Below the pieces are notes generated by a model. The model was not told where the DNA came from and did no database searches. It was given only the letters and a program-made list of their open reading frames with translations. Source: Phymorhynchus buccinoides (lineage: Eukaryota > Mollusca > Gastropoda > Neogastropoda > Raphitomidae). Taken from it: a DNA stretch of 64,000 bases. Numbering within the stretch: position 1 is the stretch's first letter; each line of letters starts with the position of its first letter. Location of the stretch: contig CM065710.1 of the NCBI GenBank assembly GCA_017654935.2, positions 22,329,394 through 22,393,393 on the forward strand, given 5' to 3'. Both the position numbers and the translations under genes were made by a program. Shown in pieces: positions 33,193 to 44,194 of this stretch.

Positions 33193-33872
33193 TGTGCACA
33201 GTATATTGTGCAGGTGATGTACACAGTATATTGTGCAGGTGATGTACACAGTATATTGTGCAGGTGATGTACACAGTATATTGTGCAGGTGATGTACACA
33301 GTATATTGTGCAGGTGATGTACACAGTATATTGTGCAGGTGATGTACACAGTATATTGTGCAGGTGATGCACACAGTATATTGTGCAGGTGATGTACACA
33401 GTATATTGTGCAGGTGATGTACACAGTATATTGTGCAGGTGATGTACACAGTATATTGTGCAGGTGATGTACACAGTATATTGTGCAGGTGATGTACACA
33501 GTATATTGTGCAGGTGATGTACACAGTATATTGTGCAGGTGATGCACACAGTATATTGTGCAGGTGATGTACACAGTATATTGTGCAGGTGATGTACACA
33601 GTATATTGTGCAGGTGATGTACACAGTATATTGTGCAGGTGATGTACACAGTATATTGTGCAGGTGATGTACACAGTATATTGTGCAGGTGATGTACACG
33701 GTATATTGTGCAGGTGATGTACACAGTATAATTTGCAGGTGATGTACACAGTATATTGTGCAGGTGATGTACACAGTATATTGTGCAGGTGATGTACACA
33801 GTATATTGTGCAGGTGATGTACACAGTATATTGTGCAGGTGATGTACACAGTATATTGTGCAGGTGATGCAC
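33193..33872. repeat. 25-bp minisatellite, about 27 copies
   Basis: The unit is acacagtatattgtgcaggt plus gatgt, almost invariant. Open frames on the - strand (Cys/His/Tyr-rich) are repeat artefacts. Confidence 0.96.
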
Positions 33873-33957
33873 AGGTAGTTGTCCTTTGAGAGACATCTTT
33901 AGCACCACCAACTGCCCTAACACTCTAATGGGTAAGAGAGAGTATCGCTATAAACAG

Positions 33958-33959
<2 letters not shown>

Positions 33960-34009
<50 letters not shown>

Positions 34010-34058
34010 CACACACGTGTGCGCACGCACGCGCACACGCACACACGCACACACACAC

Positions 34059-34143
<85 letters not shown>
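33960..34143. repeat. compound (CT)n-(CA/CG)n-(GA)n microsatellite
   Basis: The CT run at 33960-34007, the CACG-rich middle and the GA run at 34063-34142 form a broad imperfect inverted repeat that could fold back. Confidence 0.95.
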
Positions 34144-34146
<3 letters not shown>

Positions 34147-35050
34147 AACTAACAATTTGTATTAAAGTAATTATTATCAATTATTAGGACTTTGGAGTGG
34201 GATATTGCTTTTATCCTATCTCAAGAGCCTTGCTGTTTATCACACGAGGTCAGAGACCACTAATTTTAGTGGTCAATTTGCGCAGGCTCAGATGGAGATC
34301 TGATCAGCGCTGATGTAAATGCGATGATAGAGCCTGCGTTGATGATGGCCTCGATAAGATAAGTGATTTCGTGTCTTTCATTTCGCGATCGAATGTTTTA
34401 ACTCACCACGCTACTCCCAAAATGGCTAAGTTCATTAAAAAAAAAAAAAACCACTTCCTTTACGGATTTTTCCCTTTCGTTTTTTTTATAACCAGAATTC
34501 AGTTTTTAGAAATGTGTACAAGCATTGGACCATATAACAACTAGGCTCATAATATAATATGTATGGACAAAAAAGAAACCAACAAAAACAGAATGTTGTA
34601 GCAGTCAGGAGCTGCTTTCTTTCATATCGGTTACAAAAAAGCAATAATTTACACATTTGTCTTTCAAAAAAAGACAAAAGAAGAAAACGCTTTGTGCTTT
34701 TAGTATTTTCTTTCACAACAAGTAAGCCCCAAACTGTAGCACTGAGTCTTCAAAGTATTACAATGCTGTTAAAGAAACAGGAGTTACATTCTTCTTCTTC
34801 TTCTTCTTCTTCTTCTTGCGTGCCGTAGCTACTAGACGAGAGCCGAGGTGGAAATAGCAAGGTTGTTGAATCATTGTCAATTTGAACCACTTCACCGAGG
34901 CCCTTTCTTAGCACCTCCCGCTGCCCTCTGTTCAATGTGAGCTGACTGAAAGAAGACTGTTAGCAGCTGGCCTTGGGTTTTCCAACTCTCTTTGTCACCA
35001 GACATTTGGGGACAATGGCTATAGCGTGGGTACGCGCGCACTTTTGTGTG
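34144..35050. other. mostly unique DNA
   Basis: A (TTC)n run lies at 34790-34815. A short inverted motif gaccactaattttagtggtc lies at 34255-34275. No gene is recognised. Confidence 0.45.
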
Positions 35051-35051
35051 T

Positions 35052-35054
<3 letters not shown>

Positions 35055-35131
<77 letters not shown>

Positions 35132-35194
35132 CATATAGATAGATAGATAGATAGATGTATAGATGACTGGATGGATGGATAGATAGATATATAG

Positions 35195-35270
<76 letters not shown>
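35055..35270. repeat. (GATA)n then (GA)n microsatellite
   Basis: GATA units run to about 35190, then GA units to 35269. The GA run directly abuts the 3' tail of a LINE on the - strand. Confidence 0.95.
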
Positions 35271-35271
<1 letters not shown>

Positions 35272-35596
35272 TCAGAACTCAGAACTCAGACTCAGAAACT
35301 TTATTTTACAAGGAAAAGAATTTAGGCTGGGCCTAGTCTTCCATTCTGTCCTTGGTTTTAAGCATGCAATACATAACTAATACTATAAATGAACACTGAG
35401 ACACAGGAACATCGCCAACAAAAAATAACAACAAACAGTAATATAGCAACGACATGGCAGGCAGAGCATCAACATAAGCAATAAAAACAAATAAAATAGA
35501 AAACTAACCAACCAGTTAAACAAGGTAATAGATTAAAAACACCTCTATTACTACAATATACTTCTTCTACTACAATTACTACTACTAGTGTTAGAC

Positions 35597-35715
35597 GGAG
35601 CAAAAAGCCCATGGGCGGGTAAGAAGCCCACTCCAACTATGCCACAAAACAAAGCAAATCTCGGTCACATTCTGCCCATGAGACAAGTGTAAATGTTTAG
35701 CATTCGTCTCATGGA
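35597..35715. repeat. dispersed repeat family B, copy 1
   Basis: It is similar to 39644-39772: aaagcccatgggcgggtaag, cccatgagacaagtg and gtttagcattcgtctcat. The last part can pair as a hairpin (atgagac with gtctcat). Confidence 0.7.
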
Positions 35716-35839
35716 CAAACCCGACCGAAACCCGCCCCACTCCATGAGACAACCGGCACGGGCCCTCCACCCGCCCATGGACCCTCTACCCCGTCTTCAC
35801 CAACTATTACTATTACTTCCACCATCACCACCACCATCA

Positions 35840-35842
35840 CCA

Positions 35843-35878
<36 letters not shown>

Positions 35879-36116
35879 TACTACTACTATTACAATTACT
35901 ATTACAATTACTATTACTACCTCCATCACCATCACTACTACTACCACTACCACTACTATTACTACTAGAGTGCCACAGTAATGTAACAATAACACGGTAC
36001 GCAGAACATCACCATCAGTAATAAGAACAAGCAAAACAGGAACCAACCGGCCAAACAAAACATAAATGAAGAGAAAAAGAAAAAAAAATGACTTCCATCA
36101 CAACTTACTTCATCAT

Positions 36117-36189
<73 letters not shown>

Positions 36190-36422
36190 AATTACTATCA
36201 CTACCTCTATCACCATCACTACTACTACCACTACCACTACTATTACAACTAGAGTGCCACAGTAATGTAACAATAACACGGTACGCAGAACATCACCATC
36301 AGTAATAAGAACAAGCAAAACAGAAACCAACCGACCAAACAAAACATAAATGAAGAAAGAAAGAAAAAATGACTTCCACCGCAATTTACTTCATCTACTA
36401 CTACTACTACTACTACTACTAC

Positions 36423-36453
<31 letters not shown>

Positions 36454-36470
36454 CATAGCATCATAATAAC
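35840..36470. repeat. (ACT)n/(ATT)n tracts with a duplicated 280-bp segment
   Basis: Trinucleotide tracts lie at about 35845-35960, 36115-36190 and 36393-36452. The unique segment between them (agagtgccacagtaatgtaa through cataaatgaag) occurs twice, at about 35968-36075 and 36250-36355. The structure is therefore a tandem duplication of tract plus spacer. Confidence 0.85.
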
Positions 36471-36900
36471 ACAATTAGGCTAATGTAAATCAAATAAAAA
36501 GTAAAAGTAATCATAAAAGCATAATGACACAAGTAGCCTAATGTCAAACAGAAAAAGAAAAAAAAAAAAAAAACCAAGCAAACATAATCAGAGAAACAAA
36601 ATGACAGCATTAGTCTAAACAGACAAAATGGCTCGTGTGTGGTGCATTAAGTGATAGTGAAGTTTTAATGGATGGGATTAAGAAGATGCCCCCGTAAGTT
36701 AGATTTGAAATTTGATACTGACGAAAATGCCTTTACATCTGAAGGCAGTGAGTTCCAAGCATATGGCCCTGAAAAGGAAAAGCTTGTTTTGTAAAGGTCA
36801 ATGCGGGTGCGTGGAAGAACATATTTATCAGAACGATAACTACATGTGGAAGGAGTTAAGAGATTTTCTAGGTACTGGGGTGTCAAGTTACTGTGGACTT

Positions 36901-36976
<76 letters not shown>

Positions 36977-37304
36977 TAAAGACAGAGAAAGAGGTTTGAG
37001 AGAGAGAATGTGCGTGTGTGTATGTATGTGCGCGGAGTGAGTGTGTATGTGTGCGCGCGAGCGCGCGTTTTTGTGTTCGCACGTTCACGTGGAAGGTCGC
37101 ACATGGGCTCTGTGGGCGGAAGTCCTTGTTTTGAGCCATGCGGGCTTGCATTAGAGGATTTGGGTAACACTATTGTTCTATACAAACTGAGCGCTAAGAC
37201 AAAAGAAAAAAGATATTTGAACTGGGCGCGCGCGCGCGTGTGTGTGAGGGAGAGGGGAGAGAGAGAGAGAGAGAGAGAGGGTGATATATAGAGAGAGCAT
37301 GCAT

Positions 37305-37350
<46 letters not shown>
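36901..37350. repeat. (GA)n, (GACA)n and (GT)n microsatellites
   Basis: GA 36903-36948, GACA 36949-36975, CG/GT mixtures at 37045-37070 and 37226-37246, and GT 37306-37350. No gene lies between them. Confidence 0.9.
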
Positions 37351-37354
<4 letters not shown>

Positions 37355-37476
37355 TGCGTGCGTGTGCGAGTGTATATAGGTATGTTTTCTCTTTAAGTTT
37401 GTTTATAAACAAGAAAAATAGACATACTCACACACAGACACAGAGACAGACAGCCGACGCACACATGCACAACGAT

Positions 37477-38075
37477 AGATAGATAGATTATATAGATAGA
37501 TAGATAGATAGATAGATGATAGATAGATGATAGATGGATATATGGATGGAGGGATAGATAGATAGGTAGATGGAGGAATAGATAGATAGGTAGATGGAGG
37601 GATAGATAGATAGATAGGTAGATGGAGGGATAGATAGATAGGTAGATGGAGGGATAGATAGATAGGTAGATGGAGGGATAGATAGATAGGTAGATGGAGG
37701 GATAGATAGATAGGTAGATGGAGGGATAGATAGATAGGTAGATGGAGGGATAGATAGATAGGTAGATGGAGGGATAGATAGATAGGTAGATGGAGGGATA
37801 GATAGATAGGTAGATGGAGGGATAGATAGATAGGTAGATGGAGGGATAGATAGATAGGTAGATGGAGGGATAGATAGATAGGTAGATGGAGGGATAGATA
37901 GATAGGTAGATGGAGGGATAGATATATAGGTAGATGGATAGATAGATAGATAGGTAGATGGAGGGATAGATAGATAGGTAGATGGAGGGATAGATAGATA
38001 GGTAGATGGAGGGATAGATAGATAGGTAGATGGAGGGATAGATAGATAGGTAGATGGAGGGATAGATAGATACTA
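37477..38075. repeat. 24-bp minisatellite derived from GATA repeats, about 21 copies
   Basis: The unit is gatagatagataggtagat followed by ggag. It is flanked on both sides by plain GATA repeats, which indicates that it arose from the tetranucleotide. The - strand frame with an eight-residue period is an artefact. Confidence 0.95.
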
Positions 38076-38452
38076 GAACTTGAACTTGAACAGAGTGTTA
38101 TTGCTTTTATCTTTACAAGCCATCGACGCAATGCGCAAACGACGCTTCGCGGCAGTTCGTCATGGAAACCATGTCAAACATTATTTTTCAACGAATGTCT
38201 ATTTTCACGTGTATGCACACATAACAATTCAGAATCATGCATAAAGCGTGAGCTATCACAGAGTCCGTCATTCAGCACAGCGTAGACATCACAGGCAGTC
38301 AACCCAGGTAGAATTTGACGAGAGAATCGAGTCTTTACGTCCTTAGTAATCTAGTAATCCGTCCCTAAACCCTGATGAAGTCAATTAAGTGACAACATAT
38401 TGGAAAGATTTTATCCCGTTTCTTTGTGTTTTTGTAGCCCGAATGTTTTAGA
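38076..38452. mobile_element. insertion of about 375 bp inside a GATA repeat
   Basis: Unique sequence is bounded on both sides by gatagata. The left edge has two aacttga-type units (tagaacttgaacttgaac), like LINE tails elsewhere in the window. No ORF is present. The class is uncertain: a truncated LINE on the - strand or a Penelope-like fragment. Confidence 0.4.
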
Positions 38453-38594
38453 TAGATCGTTAGATAGATAGATAGGTACATATCAATTTACCTTTGTAAA
38501 ATCTGCAAATACGCATCATTGTCCAGAACATTTCAAACAAAATGTAACACTAATACTATAGTAACAACAACCTCGTACTCTTTTATCCACGCAC

Positions 38595-38696
<102 letters not shown>

Positions 38697-38921
38697 CTCA
38701 CTTGATACACAACGCACTTGCACCGAACTTCACTGCCTCATGCTTTTTTCTGTTGTTTGACAAGTGTGTGTGTGTGCGTGGAGGGGGGTACGTGCGTACG
38801 TGCGTGCTTGTGTGCGTGAATGTGTTTGTAATTTACAATAATACACAGCCGTAGTCCAGAAATGTTCAAACACTTAAAACAGTATTATTATTGTTTCATG
38901 TTTTGGGTTCTCTTCCCCCTC

Positions 38922-39034
<113 letters not shown>

Positions 39035-39076
39035 AGTGAGTCAATTTTTTTCTCTTCTGTCTTTTACTCGACAGAT

Positions 39077-39640
39077 TCAGGGCTCTTGTCTGTTCGTAAG
39101 ATGTTGACGTCTGACCCACACACGCCTCGAACCAATCATGACTGACATACTCAAGTACTTTGCCAGCTTCTTGCTTTTGGATTTGGATAAACCTAACAAG
39201 CAAAGGTCTGGAACAACATGCTTGTGCACAATGCCTAGTGACCCCACAATGATGACAACCCCTTTTGTATCAAAACCTGCTTCTGTCAATGAAAAGCAAA
39301 GTGACATGTACTTTTGAAATTTTGCCTCATAACATATTTGCATGAACGGGTCAAAGGGGTTGGATACTTCCTCAATGAAAGCCTTTGCGTTGCCATGATC
39401 AAGGAGACACAGGTCAGGTTTGTACTGATTTGCGTTGTCGCCAACGGGAACAATGCGGTTGTGAAAGACCTCAACAAATTCAGTCACCACATGCTTTTGA
39501 AGTTCCTTCTTGACGATGTCCACACACCTATCATGCCTCTGAGTGTACAAGCCTTTTAAGGCACGGCAACCGTTCAGAGCATGCGAAACTGTCTGTGTGA
39601 AATGCACAAAAGAACAGTGGTTTGGGTACGTGTGGGGGTA
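39077..39640 (-). pseudogene. LINE C terminus with restriction-like endonuclease (R2/NeSL/Hero-type)
   Basis: An open frame of at least 176 codons. It starts in a Cys/His segment (HCSFVHFTQTVSHALNGC), typical of the zinc finger before the endonuclease. The conserved RHDRCVDIVKKEL follows, then the nuclease core YKPDLCLLDHGN, with a downstream acidic pair (FIEEVSNPFD) and EAKFQKYMSL. It ends with GVVIIVGSLGIV and PDLCLLGLS. This matches the C-terminal restriction-like endonuclease of early-branching non-LTR retrotransposons, which nick a specific DNA target. The reverse transcriptase is absent (5' truncation), so it cannot move by itself. The nuclease frame is intact, so the insertion is probably young. 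Elsewhere in this window the LINEs are mostly of the APE-endonuclease type. Confidence 0.7.
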
Positions 39641-39643
39641 GTA

Positions 39644-39772
39644 GGTGAAGACGGGGTGAAAAGCCCACGGGCGGGTAAGAAGCCCATGCCAATTATCTCA
39701 TGAAATGAAGCAAATTTCAGTCACATTTTGCCCATGAGACGAGTGTTAATGTTTAGCATTCGTCTCATTCGT
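39644..39772. repeat. dispersed repeat family B, copy 2
   Basis: See 35597-35715. This copy ends where a (CATA)n tract begins (39777-39814). Confidence 0.7.
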
Positions 39773-40001
39773 TAGCATACATACATGCATACATACATAC
39801 ATACATACATACATAGTTTGCTTTGATAAAGCTTTTCTGTGTCCAATGTCTTTATTTGTGAACCTCAGAAACAAAACCAGTTAATGTTAACTTTGAGTAA
39901 TGTTCGTGTTCAAAAAATCAAATTAAAAATTAAAACATTTTAAAAAATTAAAAAGTTATATAAATTGTGCTGATTTACTTTTTCTCCCAATGGGGGAGGG
40001 A

Positions 40002-40068
40002 CAGTGCCTTATGCAAAGACAGCTGTTTCGATCTTGAGAAGATCTCATCAGTTTGCATGATTGGCCTG
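40002..40068 (-). ncRNA. type I hammerhead ribozyme, copy 1
   Basis: Read on the - strand, 5' to 3': outer stem I strand caggcc; inner stem I tgcaaa; the invariant CTGATGA at 40045-40051; stem II gatctt-ctc-aagatc with the standard G-C closing pair; the invariant GAAA at 40026-40029; a minimal stem III (a-ca-gc-tg-t); the cleavage triplet GTC; then the stem I partner tttgca and ggcactg. Self-cleavage is predicted between 40018 and 40017. Every conserved core base is present. The very short stem III suggests efficient cleavage only as a dimeric motif, as described for Penelope-type hammerheads. Confidence 0.85.
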
Positions 40069-40599
40069 CAAATTGACTGTCCAGTGGATGGCCAACCTGA
40101 GCAAAAAAGACATTCTACAAGAGAATGGTGTCCTCTCTGCATCAAATCGAAAATCCACAATAAAAGCAAACCAGCACAAAGTTAAACCAGAAATAGTAAA
40201 AATCTTATGAAAATCTTATGTAAAATGAACAAAATAATAATGTTCTGAAATTTTAATTTCAAAACCTAATAGACATGACTAGGGAGGGCTAACTACTGAG
40301 ATGGTATCCAAATTAAGGATAAAAATAGCATGAAAGAAAAATCTCAGTGAATAGCCAGCTCCGTACCCCTACTCTGAAGGACTGAAAAGTTAGTGCATTT
40401 GAAATGCAGAATAGTTTGCTTTGATAAAGCTTTTCTGTGTCCAATGTCTTTATTTGTGAACCTCAGAAACAAAACCAGTTAATGTTAACTTTGAGTAATG
40501 TTCGTGTTCAAAAAATAAAATTAAAAATTAAAAATTTTTAAAAAATTAAAAAGTTATATAAATTGTGCTGATTTACTTTTTCTCCCAATGGGGGAGGGA

Positions 40600-40666
40600 C
40601 AGTGCCTTATGCAAAGACAGCTGTTTCGATCTTGAGAAGATCTCATCAGTTTGCATGATTGGCCTG
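40600..40666 (-). ncRNA. type I hammerhead ribozyme, copy 2
   Basis: Identical 67-nt motif exactly 598 bp from copy 1. A - strand transcript covering both copies would release a 598-nt unit. Confidence 0.85.
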
Positions 40667-40926
40667 CAAATTGACTGTCCAGTGGATGGCCAACCTGAGC
40701 AAAAAAGACATTCTACAAGAGAATGGTGTCCTCTCTGCATCAAATCGAAAATCCACAATAAAAGCAAACCAGCACAAAGTTAAACCAGAAATAGTAAAAA
40801 TCTTATGAAAATCTTATGTAAAATGAACAAAATAATAATGTTCTGAAATTTTAATTTCAAAACCTAATAGACATGACTAGGGAGGGCTAACTACTGAGAT
40901 GGTATCCAAATTAAGGATAAAAATAC

Positions 40927-41369
<443 letters not shown>

Positions 41370-41632
41370 CTTCAGACAACGCTCGTTATAGTTTCATTTG
41401 AACTGAAAACAATGTCCTGTTGTTTTTGTCCAGGTAGGAACGGGCTCCTTATCAGTTCGTGTATAAAAGAAGCTCTCTGTTAGTCCCATATGGCTTCGAC
41501 CGGGAGGACGTAAAGCTAAATTTCGTCGTTTTGTTGGCATCAAAAAGAGATAATTGTGGGTTTTGTTTTCCAAGCTTTTGAATCCGAGGCTGACATTTGG
41601 GGTGTTTGTTCGTTCGAATTTACAGGTGGTCT

Positions 41633-41634
<2 letters not shown>

Positions 41635-41679
<45 letters not shown>

Positions 41680-41694
41680 GCGTGCGTGCGTGTG

Positions 41695-41746
<52 letters not shown>

Positions 41747-41833
41747 TGTGTGCGTGTGCGTGTGCGTGTGTGTGTGTGTGTGCGTGTGCGTGTGCGTGTG
41801 CGTGTGCGTGTGCGTGTGTGTGTGTGTGTGTGT
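41635..41833. repeat. (GT)n/(CGTG)n microsatellite
   Basis: GT run, then a long CGTG run at 41680-41745, then mixed CGTGTG. It immediately precedes a LINE relic. Confidence 0.95.
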
Positions 41834-41869
41834 ACACAGCCAGGTGGACTGAGTACTGCCGTGATTCAA

Positions 41870-42415
41870 GAAGACCCCGAAGTTGTTGCAGCTGACGAAC
41901 CCACAAATGAGGACAACCTCCCCATTCTTAGAGAAGGACAAGAACATCAGTCTGAAGACCAAACTGAAGCTATTGCGTGCACTGGTTATGTCTATCTTCT
42001 TGTACGCATACGAGTCCTGGACATTGACAGCTGACCTACAGAGAAGGACCCAAGCAGTGGAAATGAGATGCTACAGAAGACTCCTAGGCATCTCATATCT
42101 GGACCACATCACTAACGAAGATGTACCCAGGACCATCAAACAAGCCACAGACCACTATGAAGACCTCCTTACTACCATCAAGAAGAGGAAACTGAAGTGG
42201 TACGGCCATGTCACAGGAACCGACGGCCTTTCAAAGCCCACCCTGCAGGGAACTGTCCAGGGAAGCAGAAGAAGAGGCAGACAGAAGAAGAAATGGGTCG
42301 ACATCACTGAATGGACCCAGAAGTCCTTTAGCAGAAACCCAGGCACTGGCACATGATCGGCATGGATGGAGGAAGTTGGTGTTTGTGTCAGCGCAGCGCC
42401 CCCACGACCATTGAG
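41870..42415 (+). pseudogene. LINE ORF2 C-terminal relic
   Basis: An open frame of more than 140 codons includes KTKLKLLRALVMSIFLYAYE, then SWTLTADLQRR, MRCYRRLLGISYLDHITNED, KLKWYGHVTG and GTVQGSRRRGRQKKKW. This is the conserved region C-terminal to the reverse transcriptase in a common invertebrate LINE family. A frameshift near 42325 separates it from AETQALAHDRHGWRKLV, so the gene is broken. The 5' part is missing; a GT microsatellite lies there instead. The last part is tandemly duplicated at 42485. Confidence 0.75.
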
Positions 42416-42625
42416 TCAACGAAGTGAGTGTGTGTGTGTGTGTGAACATTGAACATTGAACATTGGTTTATTGCCATGAAACCTAAACCCAGGCACTGGC
42501 ACATGATCGGCATGGATGGAGGAAGTTGGTGTTTGTGTCAGCGCAACGCCCCCACGACCATTGAGTCAACGAAGTGAGTGAGTGTGTGTGTGTGAACATT
42601 GAACATTGAACATTGGTTTATTGCC
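42335..42625. repeat. 150-bp tandem duplication of a LINE 3' end
   Basis: The segment starting aaacccaggcactggcacat occurs at 42335 and again at 42485. It includes the end of LINE ORF2, a short GT run, a triple gaacatt motif and ggtttattgccatgaaac. Because it spans a LINE end and its neighbour, the duplication came after the insertion. Confidence 0.85.
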
Positions 42626-42690
42626 ATGAAACAAAGGCACAGATTAAGATTACAAACAACGCAAAATACTATTCATGCTTTTTGAGGGAG

Positions 42691-42693
<3 letters not shown>

Positions 42694-42741
<48 letters not shown>

Positions 42742-42774
42742 TGAGTGTGTATGTGTGTGTGTGTGTGTGTGTGT
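42694..42774. repeat. (GT)n microsatellite
   Basis: About 38 units with a few GTAT/GAGT interruptions. Confidence 0.93.
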
Positions 42775-42862
42775 TAGTAAATCGCTTTCTTACTTATGGA
42801 TGCGCGTGCGCGCGCAGTGTGAGTGTGGTTACACATGCGCACATGCGCGTGCCTGCTTATTT

Positions 42863-43815
<953 letters not shown>

Positions 43816-43822
43816 AAAGCAC

Positions 43823-43957
<135 letters not shown>

Positions 43958-44194
43958 TACTGACACACAAATACACATACGCACACACAAACAGGCAAGC
44001 CTGCGCGCACGCACACACATCACACACTCACACACACATACAGACACACAAACACACATACATATACACATAAACCATAAACATAGACACACATACGGAG
44101 TGAGCACACATCCAACTACTATTAGTGAATTGCTTGTACGAGGAGGGACTGTAGGAGTTGCCTGGTGTAAGGGTTTTCACGGACATCAGGCCTA

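Larger units (their letters stand above)
35272..36900 (-). mobile_element. 5'-truncated LINE with C-terminal ORF2 relic
   Basis: The - strand coding relic at 36665-36886 reads YVLPRTRIDLYKTSFSFSGP, then YAWNSLPSDVK and FKSNLRGHLL. This is the classic C-terminal motif of CR1/Jockey-like LINEs. The rest, down to 35272, is 3' UTR. It ends with ttgtaaaataaag-like sequence (read on the + strand as ctttattttacaagg) and a tail of (GAACTCA)n on the + strand. The UTR contains expanded (ACT)n tracts and a duplicated roughly 280-bp segment, and it also carries repeat B at 35597-35715. The 5' end stops at a GA microsatellite near 36900. It is not functional. Confidence 0.7.
39815..40926 (-). mobile_element. 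hammerhead-bearing 598-bp repeat, tandem (1.86 units); retrozyme or Penelope-type
   Basis: Unit 1 is 39815-40412. Unit 2 starts at 40413 (agtttgctttgataaagc) and stops at 40926, so the period is 598 bp. Units differ only at scattered bases and in A/T runs. The array is flanked by (CATA)n on both sides, so it inserted into a tetranucleotide repeat. On the - strand each unit holds a type I hammerhead ribozyme, and AATAAA follows near the unit end. There is no long ORF. A short frame of 72 codons on the + strand with a Cys pair (WCPLC) overlaps the ribozyme in antisense and is probably fortuitous. A transcript across two units could self-cleave to unit-length RNA that could circularise. Penelope-like elements and metazoan retrozymes are known for this arrangement. 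Confidence 0.75.

Noticed and set aside
13966..33872. CRISPR arrays
   Set aside because: The tandem arrays have no unique spacers; they are eukaryotic minisatellites.
33159..33923. 254-codon His/Cys/Tyr repeat protein
   Set aside because: It derives from the 25-bp array and is open in three - strand frames.
40010..40185. 72-codon Cys-containing frame in each 598-bp unit (possible piggyBac-type Cys-rich tail)
   Set aside because: It is short, has only one Cys pair and is antisense to the ribozyme. Its conservation follows from copy identity. No other transposase motif is present.
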